A stretch of DNA of 64,000 nucleotides from an uncultured Ignavibacteriales bacterium. GTDB lineage: Bacteria; Bacteroidota; Ignavibacteria; Ignavibacteriales; Ignavibacteriaceae. The notes beneath the pieces were generated by a model, which did no database searches, was not told where the DNA came from, and saw nothing but the letters and a program-made list of their open reading frames with translations. The position numbers were made by a program, and so were the translations under genes. Shown piece after piece: positions 31,332 to 40,575 of this stretch. The first letter of the stretch is position 1; each line of letters starts with the position of its first letter. The stretch is taken from NCBI GenBank assembly GCA_903929035.1, contig CAIYTF010000127.1:1-64000 (forward strand), in the 5' to 3' direction.

Positions 31332-32507
31332 ATGAAGTTGACACATAATTACTTTGCGCTGTTTGCTGTGTTTATTCTATTGTCGGAGCTTCTTAGAGCT
31401 GCTGACGGAACTCCGGATACTCTTTCAGAACAACCGGAATCTATTACTTCCGAATTTCAATATATTAATGAAACGGCATTCAATTTATCTGGCGGTGAAA
31501 AAACGGGCGCGGCGAATATCAATTTCTTTTCCTGCGCAATAGGTGCTAATCTCGAAAAGCTCGCGGGGCTAAAAGAGGCAAAATTTTATACCCGTGTTAT
31601 TTATAAAAATGGCGGAATGCCAAATGAATTATTTGGAACTTTGCAGGGAGTCAGCAATCTTGAATCCGCCAATATTTTTGCATTACAAGACTGCTGGATA
31701 GAAAAAGAGTTTGGAGACAATACCGCGGTACTGTTCGGAATCCACGATCTCAATACCGAGTTTGACGTGAAAAGTTCGGCTGTTTTGTTTACACAACCTT
31801 CACACGCCATCGGTTCGGAGTTTGCTATGAACGGAATGAATGGACCTTCTATATACCCGTATTCATCTCTCGCGCTGCGTTTCCGTTATGACCCTGTCAA
31901 AAATTTGAGGATTAAGTTTGCGGCATTCGATGGGGTTCCGAATATAGAAAGAAAATTCACAGAGATTAAACTCAGTAAAGATGAAGGCGCGTTATTAGCC
32001 GCGGAGATAGTTGTTCGTACCGCGGATACCGGTTTTTCAGGAATAGGCGGATGGTACTTTAGCGGAAAAACTACCACGGTTAATGCCGGCACTCCACCTG
32101 CCGACAATGAATTACAGACCGGAAGTTCAGGAATTTATTGTTATTATGATAACCCTGAGCTATTGCAAATAAATCAAATGAAACTTGGCGGGTACGCGCG
32201 ATTCGGCGTGGCAAATGCACTGTTTAGTAAATTACATTATTATTTCGGCTGCGGGTCAATATTGCAAAATGTTTTTTCCGAAGGTGATATAGCGGGGATT
32301 TCGTTTGCCGCGGCCAAGCTGAATCCGGAGTATTCCGCGATAGAAGCATTGCAACGCTATGAATCATCAATAGAGCTTTCATATAAACGCGAAATTTTCC
32401 GGTGGTTTCAAGCGCAGCCGTCTGTTTTATATGTTATTAATCCTGCAGGCGGGCAAAACATTCCGAATGCCTTTGGAGTAAATATCCGGTTAATCGCGGT
32501 GTTTTAG
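31332..32507 (+). CDS. OprB-like carbohydrate-selective porin (putative outer-membrane protein)
   Basis: Signal peptide; LQDCWIEKEFGDNTAVLFGIHDLNTEFDVKSSAVLFTQPSHAIGSEFAMNG; start moved from ORF-track TTG at 31320 to ATG at 31332. Confidence 0.65.
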   Translation: MKLTHNYFALFAVFILLSELLRAADGTPDTLSEQPESITSEFQYINETAFNLSGGEKTGAANINFFSCAIGANLEKLAGLKEAKFYTRVIYKNGGMPNELFGTLQGVSNLESANIFALQDCWIEKEFGDNTAVLFGIHDLNTEFDVKSSAVLFTQPSHAIGSEFAMNGMNGPSIYPYSSLALRFRYDPVKNLRIKFAAFDGVPNIERKFTEIKLSKDEGALLAAEIVVRTADTGFSGIGGWYFSGKTTTVNAGTPPADNELQTGSSGIYCYYDNPELLQINQMKLGGYARFGVANALFSKLHYYFGCGSILQNVFSEGDIAGISFAAAKLNPEYSAIEALQRYESSIELSYKREIFRWFQAQPSVLYVINPAGGQNIPNAFGVNIRLIAVF

Positions 32508-32588
32508 TCCTTGTAAAGAAATAACCTTTACAACTTCTAAATCTAATCTTCGCGTGAGAAAATGTTAATGTTATTTCTGAACAAGCCC
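32507..32588. repeat. Family-3 MITE-like element filling the gap between convergent genes
   Basis: GTCCTTGTAAAGAAATAAC...GTTATTTCTGAACAAGCCC; inverse of 29131-29213; TAA on both outer sides when read on the minus strand. Confidence 0.8.
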
Positions 32589-33782
32589 TTACGCGGGATT
32601 CCTTTTTAAAATTAAAATAGTTGCATCATCGTCCCATTTTAGCCCTTGTCCAAATTCGTCCGCGATATTAAACAAGTCTTCTAAAATCTCTTTAGCTGTT
32701 TTATGCCGTACATTTTTCACAACGTCAATAAGCAGCTCATTGCCGAAAAATTCTCCTTCGGGACTAACACGCTCGACAATACCATCGCTAAAGATAACCA
32801 GCACGCTGCCTTTTTCCATAAACACGAAACTACGGCTAAGTTCCATTTTAGGGAATGCCCCAATAACCATACCCGTGGGCTGCAATTCAGTTACTTTGTT
32901 ATCATAAATAAGATACGGCGATGGATGCCCCGCGTTCATATAGAACAAATTGCCGCTTGCTTCAAGCTCGCCAAAAAACAGAGAGATAAAACTTGACGAA
33001 TAAGTTCCGCGATATACAACCTCATTCAATTTTTTGAGCGTGTGTACCATCTTCATATGCTGTTCAACTCCCATACGAAGTCCCGTAACCACATCGCGGA
33101 CCATCAAAGCCGCCGGAAGCCCGTGCCCGCTCGCGTCACCTAAACAAAACCCAAACTCATTTTTATCAAAGTTGAAAAAATCGTATAAGTCGCCGCCAAC
33201 AAGCTCCGCTGCCTGCGAGAAAACTGCAATATCATATCCTTCAAAACGCGGTTCTTCGGACGGCAGCAAACTTTGCTGAATTTTCGCGGTCATCTGCAAT
33301 TCAGATTTTAACGCCTCCGAAAAAAGGCGATAATTTAACGCGCGCCGAATAGCATTAAAACAAAAATCAATTTCATCGCGTACCCATCCGGCGGTCAATT
33401 CAAAAACAAACAGCCACGAAGTATCAAGACTATTCACAACCAACGCCGCCGGAATAGAATACTCGCGTTTACGAACTGCCCTTTTGTCTATCGTAAAATC
33501 TTTATTATCAAAAATGTAAATGCTCGTTTTCAACAGTGCCTGCATTGGTTTGGTATCGCCATCCAATTGTTTCAGCGCGCCGTTATTATCCTTCGGGTAT
33601 AGCAGCTCAAAAAACAGCCCGCGGTTTTCGTATATCCTGCCGTGACAAATATGCAAGTCGGTTCCGAAATTCAGTTCAAATTGTTTTAACAGTTCAATCA
33701 AATAGTCAGCACCGGAAACATTGTGTGATTTGCTTGCCAGCAAGGTGTCTATTTTTCTGTAAAATATTTTAGGATCTATCAT
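32589..33782 (-). CDS. PP2C-type SpoIIE family serine/threonine phosphatase
   Basis: QQSLLPSEEPRFEGYDIAVFSQAAELVGGDLYDFF, GDASGHGLPAALMVRDV, LVIFSDGIVE. Confidence 0.93.
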   Translation of the reverse strand: MIDPKIFYRKIDTLLASKSHNVSGADYLIELLKQFELNFGTDLHICHGRIYENRGLFFELLYPKDNNGALKQLDGDTKPMQALLKTSIYIFDNKDFTIDKRAVRKREYSIPAALVVNSLDTSWLFVFELTAGWVRDEIDFCFNAIRRALNYRLFSEALKSELQMTAKIQQSLLPSEEPRFEGYDIAVFSQAAELVGGDLYDFFNFDKNEFGFCLGDASGHGLPAALMVRDVVTGLRMGVEQHMKMVHTLKKLNEVVYRGTYSSSFISLFFGELEASGNLFYMNAGHPSPYLIYDNKVTELQPTGMVIGAFPKMELSRSFVFMEKGSVLVIFSDGIVERVSPEGEFFGNELLIDVVKNVRHKTAKEILEDLFNIADEFGQGLKWDDDATILILKRNPA

Positions 33783-33915
33783 TAGATATTAATTGTTAAT
33801 GCTAAGTTGTTAATTGTAAATTGTTAATGGTTAGTTGTTAATTGTTAATGGTCAGTTAAAGTGTTTCATTGTATGTTTTTTTAATTAACCATTAACAATT
33901 AATAATTTACCATTA
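33781..33915. repeat. Heptamer-periodic AT repeat in inverted arrangement
   Basis: ttaattgttaatgg...ccattaacaattaa. Confidence 0.7.
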
Positions 33916-34938
33916 TAAAAACAATTTGGTAAATTCTTTCGCGGTACGATTTTTCCACGAACCTTTGTGATAGCCATAGCCGCATATCAAGGGCATTGCA
34001 AGCGTAGCTTCCGCGAATACCATCTGCTCGTAAGTGGTTTCAACTTTGCCCCACGAACTTGCTTCTTTCAAGGTTGAACCGGAAAGACCGCCATCGCGTT
34101 CATCGGCAACTGTCACCTGCACCGCGTATTTGTGCATAGGCGCATTTTCCTGCAAAAGGTCGGCAGCTACAACAATATCCTGCGTGAAGTTTTTAGGAAC
34201 CCCGCCGCCAATCATAAGGATACCGGATTCTTTGGAAGCAATTTTTATTTTTGTCAGTTCAAGAAAATCTTTCGCGCCGTCAAGAGAAACGTGACTTTCG
34301 GGATTCTTTGTTTGGTGCATAACAAAGCCGAAACCGGCAGAGCAATCAGCAAAAGTAGGAACAAAGATTGGAACATTTTTTTTGTAAGCGGCATAAACAA
34401 CACTGTCTTCAACTTTTGGTCCGCCATTGTTTTCCAAATAGCGTCCCATCTCGTGAATCAATTCGCGTGATGAATAAGCACGCGGTGTTAATCCGTCCAA
34501 AATTTGCCCCATTGTTTCATCGCATATACGCAATTCTTCTTCATCGATATACGTGTCATAGATTCTGTCAATCATCAATTCACGCAAGTCATTGTCATCG
34601 CTAAACGGACTGCCGACATAGTGCTTAAATCCGAGAGCCTCAAAAAAATCCTGATCAACAATAATAGCACCGGTAGAAACAATAGCATCAACCATATTAT
34701 TCATAACCATATCATAGACGATTTTCTTCAACCCCGCGCTAAACAAGCTGCCGGCGAGAGTTAATATGACCGCGCAGTCTTTTTCTTGGAGCATCATATC
34801 ATAAATACGCGAAGCGCGATTTAAATTACGTGCCTGAAAAGCCATATTTTCCATAGCCTCAACCATCGGCACCACGTTATGCGCTTTCATATCAAAATGT
34901 TCAATAGTTTTTTGCAGCAAATCCTTTTTTGCAGGCAT
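33913..34938 (-). CDS. Deoxyhypusine synthase family protein
   Basis: MVEAMENMAFQARNLNRASRIYDMML, LAGSLFSAGLKKIVYDMVMNNMVDAIVSTGA, GGGVPKNF. Confidence 0.88.
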   Translation of the reverse strand: MPAKKDLLQKTIEHFDMKAHNVVPMVEAMENMAFQARNLNRASRIYDMMLQEKDCAVILTLAGSLFSAGLKKIVYDMVMNNMVDAIVSTGAIIVDQDFFEALGFKHYVGSPFSDDNDLRELMIDRIYDTYIDEEELRICDETMGQILDGLTPRAYSSRELIHEMGRYLENNGGPKVEDSVVYAAYKKNVPIFVPTFADCSAGFGFVMHQTKNPESHVSLDGAKDFLELTKIKIASKESGILMIGGGVPKNFTQDIVVAADLLQENAPMHKYAVQVTVADERDGGLSGSTLKEASSWGKVETTYEQMVFAEATLAMPLICGYGYHKGSWKNRTAKEFTKLFL

Positions 34939-35036
34939 AGAGTATCCTTTTTTTAATTTTGTTAGTTTTTATGTTACAAAGATAGGAATAATGAGAATCA
35001 GATTGCAGTAGAAATACAGGTAACTACAAATCCACT

Positions 35037-35209
35037 TAGGACTTGTTCAGAAAACTTTCTCACGTGCAGACCGCGAAGGTTAAATTTAGGTAACTACTCA
35101 GCCTGTTCTTGAATTTAGTCCCTTTGGGACATAATATCAGTACCGTATATTTTCTTGATTTCAGGAGGCTGAGTAGTTACAAATTTAGAAGCTGTAAAGG
35201 TTATTTCTT
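35037..35209. repeat. Family-3 MITE-like element interrupted by family-1 copy D
   Basis: ggacttgttcag..actttctcacgtgcagaccgcgaaggttaaatttag / aagctgtaaaggttatttcttt matches the inverse of 32507-32588. Confidence 0.7.
35090..35180. repeat. Family-1 internal-deletion derivative, copy D (91 bp), with perfect 8-bp TSD
   Basis: GTAACTACTCAGCCTGTTCTTGAATTT joined to AGTCCCTTTGGGACATAATATC...GAGTAGTTAC; TSD AAATTTAG at 35082-35089 and 35181-35188. Confidence 0.92.
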
Positions 35210-35386
35210 TAAAAAGAACCCGCGTCAAGCACGTGATGGGCAAGGTATCAATAAAAATGCGCCATCAATTCGGGCATATACTGCAAATTGAACAAACAAC
35301 AAACGCTGTAACCTATATTCAGCACTACCGTAAGGTAAGACACCGTGATAGCACGCGGACGGATAAAATGCAGCATTCTAAATTTA

Positions 35387-35424
35387 TCATTAACAATTAA
35401 TCATTAACCATTAACCACTAACTC
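35387..35424. repeat. Heptamer-periodic AT repeat overlapping the 3' end of a kinase gene
   Basis: tcattaacaattaatcattaaccattaaccactaact. Confidence 0.65.
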
Positions 35425-36547
35425 TCATTGTAAAATGAAAAACACTGCCGTTTCCAATTTTGCTTTCCGCCCAGATCTTTCCGTTATGTTTTTCAACAAA
35501 TTCTTTGCAAAGTATCAAACCTAAACCGGTACTCAATTCTCCCGCGGTACCTCTTGTGCCAACCTTTTCGCCTGCTATAAACAGCTTCTGAATTATTGTT
35601 TCAGACATACCTATTCCCGTATCCTTCACTGAGATTTTTATCATACCGGTTTCAATTGGTACGGAGTTTATGGTTATTTGCCCTTTTCGGTTTGTAAATT
35701 TTACTGCATTAGACAGGAGGTTGAGAATAACAGCATTGATCATATTTTCATCTGCTAAAATATTTACAGCATCAGGAACGTTATTTATTATGGTAATCCC
35801 TTTTTGTGATGCTCTTTCATCAATTTTAGAAATATTATTAGTTATAATATCTTTGAGCTTAAACTCTTCCGGAGAATAAGCAAGTGTGCCGTTTTGCATC
35901 TGTGCCCATTCTAATAAATTACCCAATAGAAGATACAAATTATTCGCGGATTTATTAAGCAATTTACTATTCTCCGAGTATTCGGCTATTGTAAAAAGGT
36001 TACTATCATTTGCCATCATATCGGTTAAGTTTAATATTCCGAAGAAAGGGGCTTTAAGATCGTGAGAAAGAATAGAAAAGAATTTCTTTAATGTCCGATT
36101 TGCTTGATCCAATTCATCTATTACCCGTTTATGACGAAGAAAAGACTCTACCCTGGCAACTAATTCGCGTTTATCAATAGAACGGCTTATAAAACCATCG
36201 GCTCCCATTTCCAAAACCCTTGCCTGATCTTCAGATGATATCTTGAACCCTGTTATCATTACAACAAAGATAGATTTTAGAGAATCGTTTTTCTTTATCT
36301 TTGCAAGTATATCATATCCGAATTCATTGTGCAGAAATACATCAAGCAGAATTAAATCCGGAATGCAGGTCTCTATCACCGCGAATGCTTCGGTTGAAGA
36401 TTTTGCCGTGATAACATTATATTCGGCAGCAATCAATATTTTGGATGTGAACTTCAAATTCAAATCGTCATCATCAACAATCAGAATTGTATTTCTGTCT
36501 TCTGTTTTCATTTTGTTTCCATTCAATATATTAAACACGCGTATCAC
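35411..36547 (-). CDS. Receiver-domain histidine kinase (REC-HisKA-HATPase)
   Basis: ILIVDDDDLNLKFTSKIL, PDLILLDVFL, SILSHDLKAPF, GTGLGLILCKEFVEKHNGKIW-type ATPase (sequence STGLGLILCKEFVEKHNGKIWAES). Confidence 0.93.
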   Translation of the reverse strand: MIRVFNILNGNKMKTEDRNTILIVDDDDLNLKFTSKILIAAEYNVITAKSSTEAFAVIETCIPDLILLDVFLHNEFGYDILAKIKKNDSLKSIFVVMITGFKISSEDQARVLEMGADGFISRSIDKRELVARVESFLRHKRVIDELDQANRTLKKFFSILSHDLKAPFFGILNLTDMMANDSNLFTIAEYSENSKLLNKSANNLYLLLGNLLEWAQMQNGTLAYSPEEFKLKDIITNNISKIDERASQKGITIINNVPDAVNILADENMINAVILNLLSNAVKFTNRKGQITINSVPIETGMIKISVKDTGIGMSETIIQKLFIAGEKVGTRGTAGELSTGLGLILCKEFVEKHNGKIWAESKIGNGSVFHFTMRVSG

Positions 36548-37008
36548 TTATACAATATAACGGCACCGCCGGTTTTATTATTAATCCGGGTTTTGAACAA
36601 TTCTTCCATTTTAATTGAATATGTTAACGGATCGAGATACTTAGCAATTATTTCTACACTATCATCGTCATAGAACCTTATCTTTACAAAGTTTATGACA
36701 AAACCATAACGCGGGTGAGATATTAAAACGCTTTCCGAACAGGCAATGAAAGCTTTTTCATTCCTGACACTCATTTTGGGGAAATATTCGAACGGGAGCA
36801 GTTTCATACCGCCGATAGCATCAATAGATTTTGATTTTCCTGAATCCGAAATGAGGCTTGCTTTTCCATACTCTATTACAGCGGTAACATTTTCTCCGGT
36901 TGTTAAGTTGTCATACAGCGCGGAGAAAGACTCTAATTTCTTCTTTTGACTGAATGAACAGTTTGCTAACAGCAGGAATACGAGCGCGGATTTTATTATA
37001 TTTAACAA
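36544..37008 (-). CDS. Small secreted protein, possibly VirK-family-like
   Basis: Signal/lipoprotein-like N-terminus; LTTGENVTAVIEYGKA...GGMKLLPFEYFP pattern; overlaps the next gene by 4 bp. Confidence 0.4.
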   Translation of the reverse strand: MLNIIKSALVFLLLANCSFSQKKKLESFSALYDNLTTGENVTAVIEYGKASLISDSGKSKSIDAIGGMKLLPFEYFPKMSVRNEKAFIACSESVLISHPRYGFVINFVKIRFYDDDSVEIIAKYLDPLTYSIKMEELFKTRINNKTGGAVILYK

Positions 37009-37013
37009 ATCGG

Positions 37014-38222
37014 TTATCTTTCAAGATTTTGTGAATTTGGAAGGGTAAAGTAAAAAGTAGAGCCTGCACCGACTTTACTTTCTACCCAAATTTTCCCCCC
37101 GTGTCCCTCAACCATTTTTTTACTGATTAATAAACCTAAACCGGTGCTTCTCTCGCCATCGGTACTCCTAACGGAAGTTCTTTGGAACGCGCCAAAAAGT
37201 TTTGGCAGTTCATCTGCCGGAATTCCTTGTCCCTCATCTTTAACCGAGATTGTAACAAATCTTTCATCCCTAATAAGTGTAACTTGAACTTTTGTATCAG
37301 GATACGAATATTTAATAGCATTTGTTAGTAAATTTGTAAGTACTTGATTAACTTTGTTGGGGTCTATCAAAATCATACAGTCCGCGAGAGTTGTAATGAA
37401 GTCTATAGAAATATTTTTTTTATAAGCAACTATCCTGTTAAACGTGAGAGCCTTATGTATAAGCGCGATTAAATCGATATTTGCCAAATCCAGATTCAAG
37501 TTGCCTGAATCAATGCTGGATATATCAAGTAGATCGTTAACAAGCCCGAGCATAAAACTGCTTAAGGAATGTATATCTTGAATTATCTCTAAATGATCTT
37601 TGCTGAATCCGGAGCTTTCTTCTTCCAAGAGTTCGCTGAATGACCGTACAAGTCCCAAAGGATTTCTGAGATCGTGCGCTGCCATACCAAGAAACTGATC
37701 TTTCAAATTATTCAATTTTTCAAGCTCCGCATTTTCCCGGGCTATTTCCCTCTGCATATTGATAAGTTCATTGTTAAGACCGCTTAGTTCATCATATAAC
37801 AGGCTGCTTTTGTTGTCATCAACCATTAAAGTATGGGTATTTTGTTTATATAATGAACGCAGCGTGTTGATAAGCTCATTATTCATACCCATAATTTCAG
37901 TAAATAGTATTTCCGTGTCTCCTTTGGATTTTGATGCCACTATCACTATGTTTTCGTCAATCAAAGCTCCGGCGAATGTAAGAGCGAATTGAATATCGCC
38001 TTTAATAATATTCATTTCATTAGAGTGCGCGGTTCCGGCGTTTTTAACAGCTACAATAAAATCCAGCGCGGAATGCAGGTTATTAATAATGAAACAAGAA
38101 CTAAACAATTTGCCGCGCGGGAAATTGTCCGCGATTCCTAATTCGTCAGTAATAGTCTTAATTATTATGCCGTCGGAATTACAGACTATAACAATTCCCG
38201 GGGCAGTCTTTATATCTTTCAT
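37014..38222 (-). CDS. Sensor histidine kinase with N-terminal PAS-like region
   Basis: MAAHDLRNPLGLVRSFSELLEEES HisKA; STGLGLLISKKMVEGHGGKIWVESKVG HATPase. Confidence 0.9.
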   Translation of the reverse strand: MKDIKTAPGIVIVCNSDGIIIKTITDELGIADNFPRGKLFSSCFIINNLHSALDFIVAVKNAGTAHSNEMNIIKGDIQFALTFAGALIDENIVIVASKSKGDTEILFTEIMGMNNELINTLRSLYKQNTHTLMVDDNKSSLLYDELSGLNNELINMQREIARENAELEKLNNLKDQFLGMAAHDLRNPLGLVRSFSELLEEESSGFSKDHLEIIQDIHSLSSFMLGLVNDLLDISSIDSGNLNLDLANIDLIALIHKALTFNRIVAYKKNISIDFITTLADCMILIDPNKVNQVLTNLLTNAIKYSYPDTKVQVTLIRDERFVTISVKDEGQGIPADELPKLFGAFQRTSVRSTDGERSTGLGLLISKKMVEGHGGKIWVESKVGAGSTFYFTLPNSQNLER

Positions 38223-38223
38223 A

Positions 38224-39279
38224 TTAATTTAATACCAATTGATTTACATAAGATACAGCTTCTTCGGCATTGGCTGCAAAGCCATCCGCGCCAACCAGCT
38301 TCCAAAGATTTGGTGCTATTTTGAATGGATAACCGCCTACAACTATTTTAACAGCCTTAGATACCGGATTGTTTCTAACTTGGATTATGAGTTCTGTTAC
38401 TGCTGAAATATTAAAAGTCATAGTTGCTGATATTGCCAGCACATCTGCTTGATAACTTTCAATTGTTTTAATAATACTCGAAACCGGCGAGTTTGCTCCA
38501 AGATAATAGGTGTTCCATCCATCCATCTCGAAAAAGTCTGCAATCATTCTTGCTCCTATTTCGTGAAGTTCGCCGTTAACACAAGTAATCACTAAATTTT
38601 TGCCGACTTTTTTAGTGTTAAATAAGAAAGGGTAGAGCTGGGACATAATTACCTGCGTTGACGCGGTAATATAATGCTCCTGTGCTACAGATATTTTATT
38701 TGTCTGCCAAAGCCTTCCAACTTCAAGCTGGGCAACTTGAAATACTTTCATATATATATCTTTGATTGATGTGCCGTTTTTGTAAGTCGTCATTATAGTA
38801 TCCAGAGCTTTCCGGCGGTCTGCTTTTAGTAAGGCATCTAAGTATTCTCGCGCGATTATAGCGCAGCTGTCATTAATATCTATAAAGGACTCGATCGATT
38901 GAACAGGTGCTTTAAAAGCAATTATTCCTTCGCTCATAAAATAGTCAATCATAGTATGCATTTCAGCGGGCAGATGTTCTTTTAATTTACTATGAATCAG
39001 TTCAAGATTAATCAGCAGGCTTTTTTCAGGTATCCCGATTCCTGTCAGAAAGTTTTTTGCCCACCGCATATATTCAGTAAAAAGTTCAATCTGTTCAGCG
39101 GCTATAGCTTCGGACAGGTATGCTAAATAATACTCGGTATCCTGCAGGTACAAATTAATTTCACGCCGCGTGTATTTTTCACGCAGTGCAGGTTGTATCT
39201 CGAATTGTTTATTCAGTATTTCAACAGATAAAGTCTTTGAAATATTCTTAATGTAGTCGGAAATAATGCCGGCTTCCAT
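38224..39279 (-). CDS. Cobalamin (B12)-binding sensor protein with CarH/LitR-type sensor module and no MerR HTH
   Basis: W-x9-EH (LWQTNKISVAQEHY) in the helical cap; B12 motif ELHEIG (ExHxxG) and GG downstream. Confidence 0.8.
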   Translation of the reverse strand: MEAGIISDYIKNISKTLSVEILNKQFEIQPALREKYTRREINLYLQDTEYYLAYLSEAIAAEQIELFTEYMRWAKNFLTGIGIPEKSLLINLELIHSKLKEHLPAEMHTMIDYFMSEGIIAFKAPVQSIESFIDINDSCAIIAREYLDALLKADRRKALDTIMTTYKNGTSIKDIYMKVFQVAQLEVGRLWQTNKISVAQEHYITASTQVIMSQLYPFLFNTKKVGKNLVITCVNGELHEIGARMIADFFEMDGWNTYYLGANSPVSSIIKTIESYQADVLAISATMTFNISAVTELIIQVRNNPVSKAVKIVVGGYPFKIAPNLWKLVGADGFAANAEEAVSYVNQLVLN

Positions 39280-39381
39280 TTCGCACCTAATAGTTTAAAT
39301 GGAATATTAATTTTTTGAATTTATTAAGCAAATCTACAATAAATTTTTAAACAGGCAATTCCATAAAACGGATCTTTTTTG

Positions 39382-39613
39382 GTAACTGATATTATGTCCC
39401 AACGGGACTAAATTTGAATAACCGTGAGTAACAACTCACGGGAGAATGATAAAAAGCATCTATGTCCCCGAAGGGGGCAAATTCACGCGGCGTAGTTAGT
39501 TCGCCCCCTTCGGGGACGTTATTAGTTTGGGCTTACTTTTCCGTGAGTTAGCACTCACGGTTATTCAAATTTAGTCCCTTTGGGACAAATTCAAGAACAG
39601 GCTGAGTAGTTAC
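39382..39613. repeat. Family-1 MITE-like element, copy C (232 bp), inverted relative to A/B, one end shortened
   Basis: gtaactgatattatgtcccaacggg...caagaacaggctgagtagttac; possible imperfect flanking repeat CTTTTTT. Confidence 0.9.
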
Positions 39614-39633
39614 ACTTTTTTTATTGGTAAACC

Positions 39634-40434
39634 CTATGAATATAATTTTGCCGCTTTTTCAGCCGAGGTAACTATACCTTTGATAAGGGCAGAACTGAAT
39701 CCGCTGTGCTCCATTTGATTTAAGCCGCTTATCGTGCATCCTCGGGGAGTGGTTACTTTGTCAACTTCATTCTCAGGGTGAAGATGATTCGTTAAAAGGA
39801 GCGTAGCCGCACCTTTGGCTGTTTGTGCCGCCATTAAAAGCGCGTCATCCGCGTGGAAACCAATCTCGATTCCTCCTTGAGATGCGGCTCTGACAGCGCG
39901 AAGAAAGAACGCGATGCCGCAGGCACAAAGCGCGGTCGCGGGAATCATTAAATCTTCTGTTATTTCCACAGTTGAGCCTAACACGTCAAATATTTCTTTT
40001 GTCACGCTTAAAGTTTCTTTATCATCGGCAGTAATGCAGGTCATAGATTCCCTGATGGCAATCGCGGTGTTTGGCATAGCACGGGCAACTTTTATTTCTC
40101 CCCCGACTATGCTTTTGATTGCTGAAATGGACGCACCCGATACAACTGAAATTAAAATATGACTCGATGAGAGTGCCGGTTTAATTTCGTTCAATAGCGT
40201 GTTCAACTGCTGCGGCTGAATAGCCAAAATAATAATACTGCTTGCTTTCACGGCTGCCGCGTTGTCATCGGTTACGTTATATCCTTTATGAGAATATTCT
40301 GAGATGGGAGCGATGCTCCTTCGGGTAAGATATATATTCTCCGGTGCCGATAAATTTGAATTAATAATTCCTCCGGCGATTGCAAGCCCGATATTGCCTG
40401 CTCCAAGTATTGCAACTTTTTGATTATGTTTCAT
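39634..40434 (-). CDS. proC: Pyrroline-5-carboxylate reductase
   Basis: VAILGAGNIGLAIAGGIINS, ARAMPNTAIAIRESMT, LHPENEVDKVTTPRGCTISGL. Confidence 0.95.
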   Translation of the reverse strand: MKHNQKVAILGAGNIGLAIAGGIINSNLSAPENIYLTRRSIAPISEYSHKGYNVTDDNAAAVKASSIIILAIQPQQLNTLLNEIKPALSSSHILISVVSGASISAIKSIVGGEIKVARAMPNTAIAIRESMTCITADDKETLSVTKEIFDVLGSTVEITEDLMIPATALCACGIAFFLRAVRAASQGGIEIGFHADDALLMAAQTAKGAATLLLTNHLHPENEVDKVTTPRGCTISGLNQMEHSGFSSALIKGIVTSAEKAAKLYS

Positions 40435-40575
40435 ATTATTATTATCCTGTAAATTATTTCTGCTACGCGCAAGATAAATAATAAAGTGTAAAATTGCTTG
40501 AATATTTTGACAGAAAGATTTTTTATATTATTTTTATTATTATTTTAGGATTATTAGGATAGCAGCTTAAAGAGT

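Noticed and set aside
39374-39621. Target duplication around family-1 copy C
   Set aside because: CTTTTTT occurs on both sides but with 1-nt offsets and low complexity, and one end is deleted; not counted as evidence.
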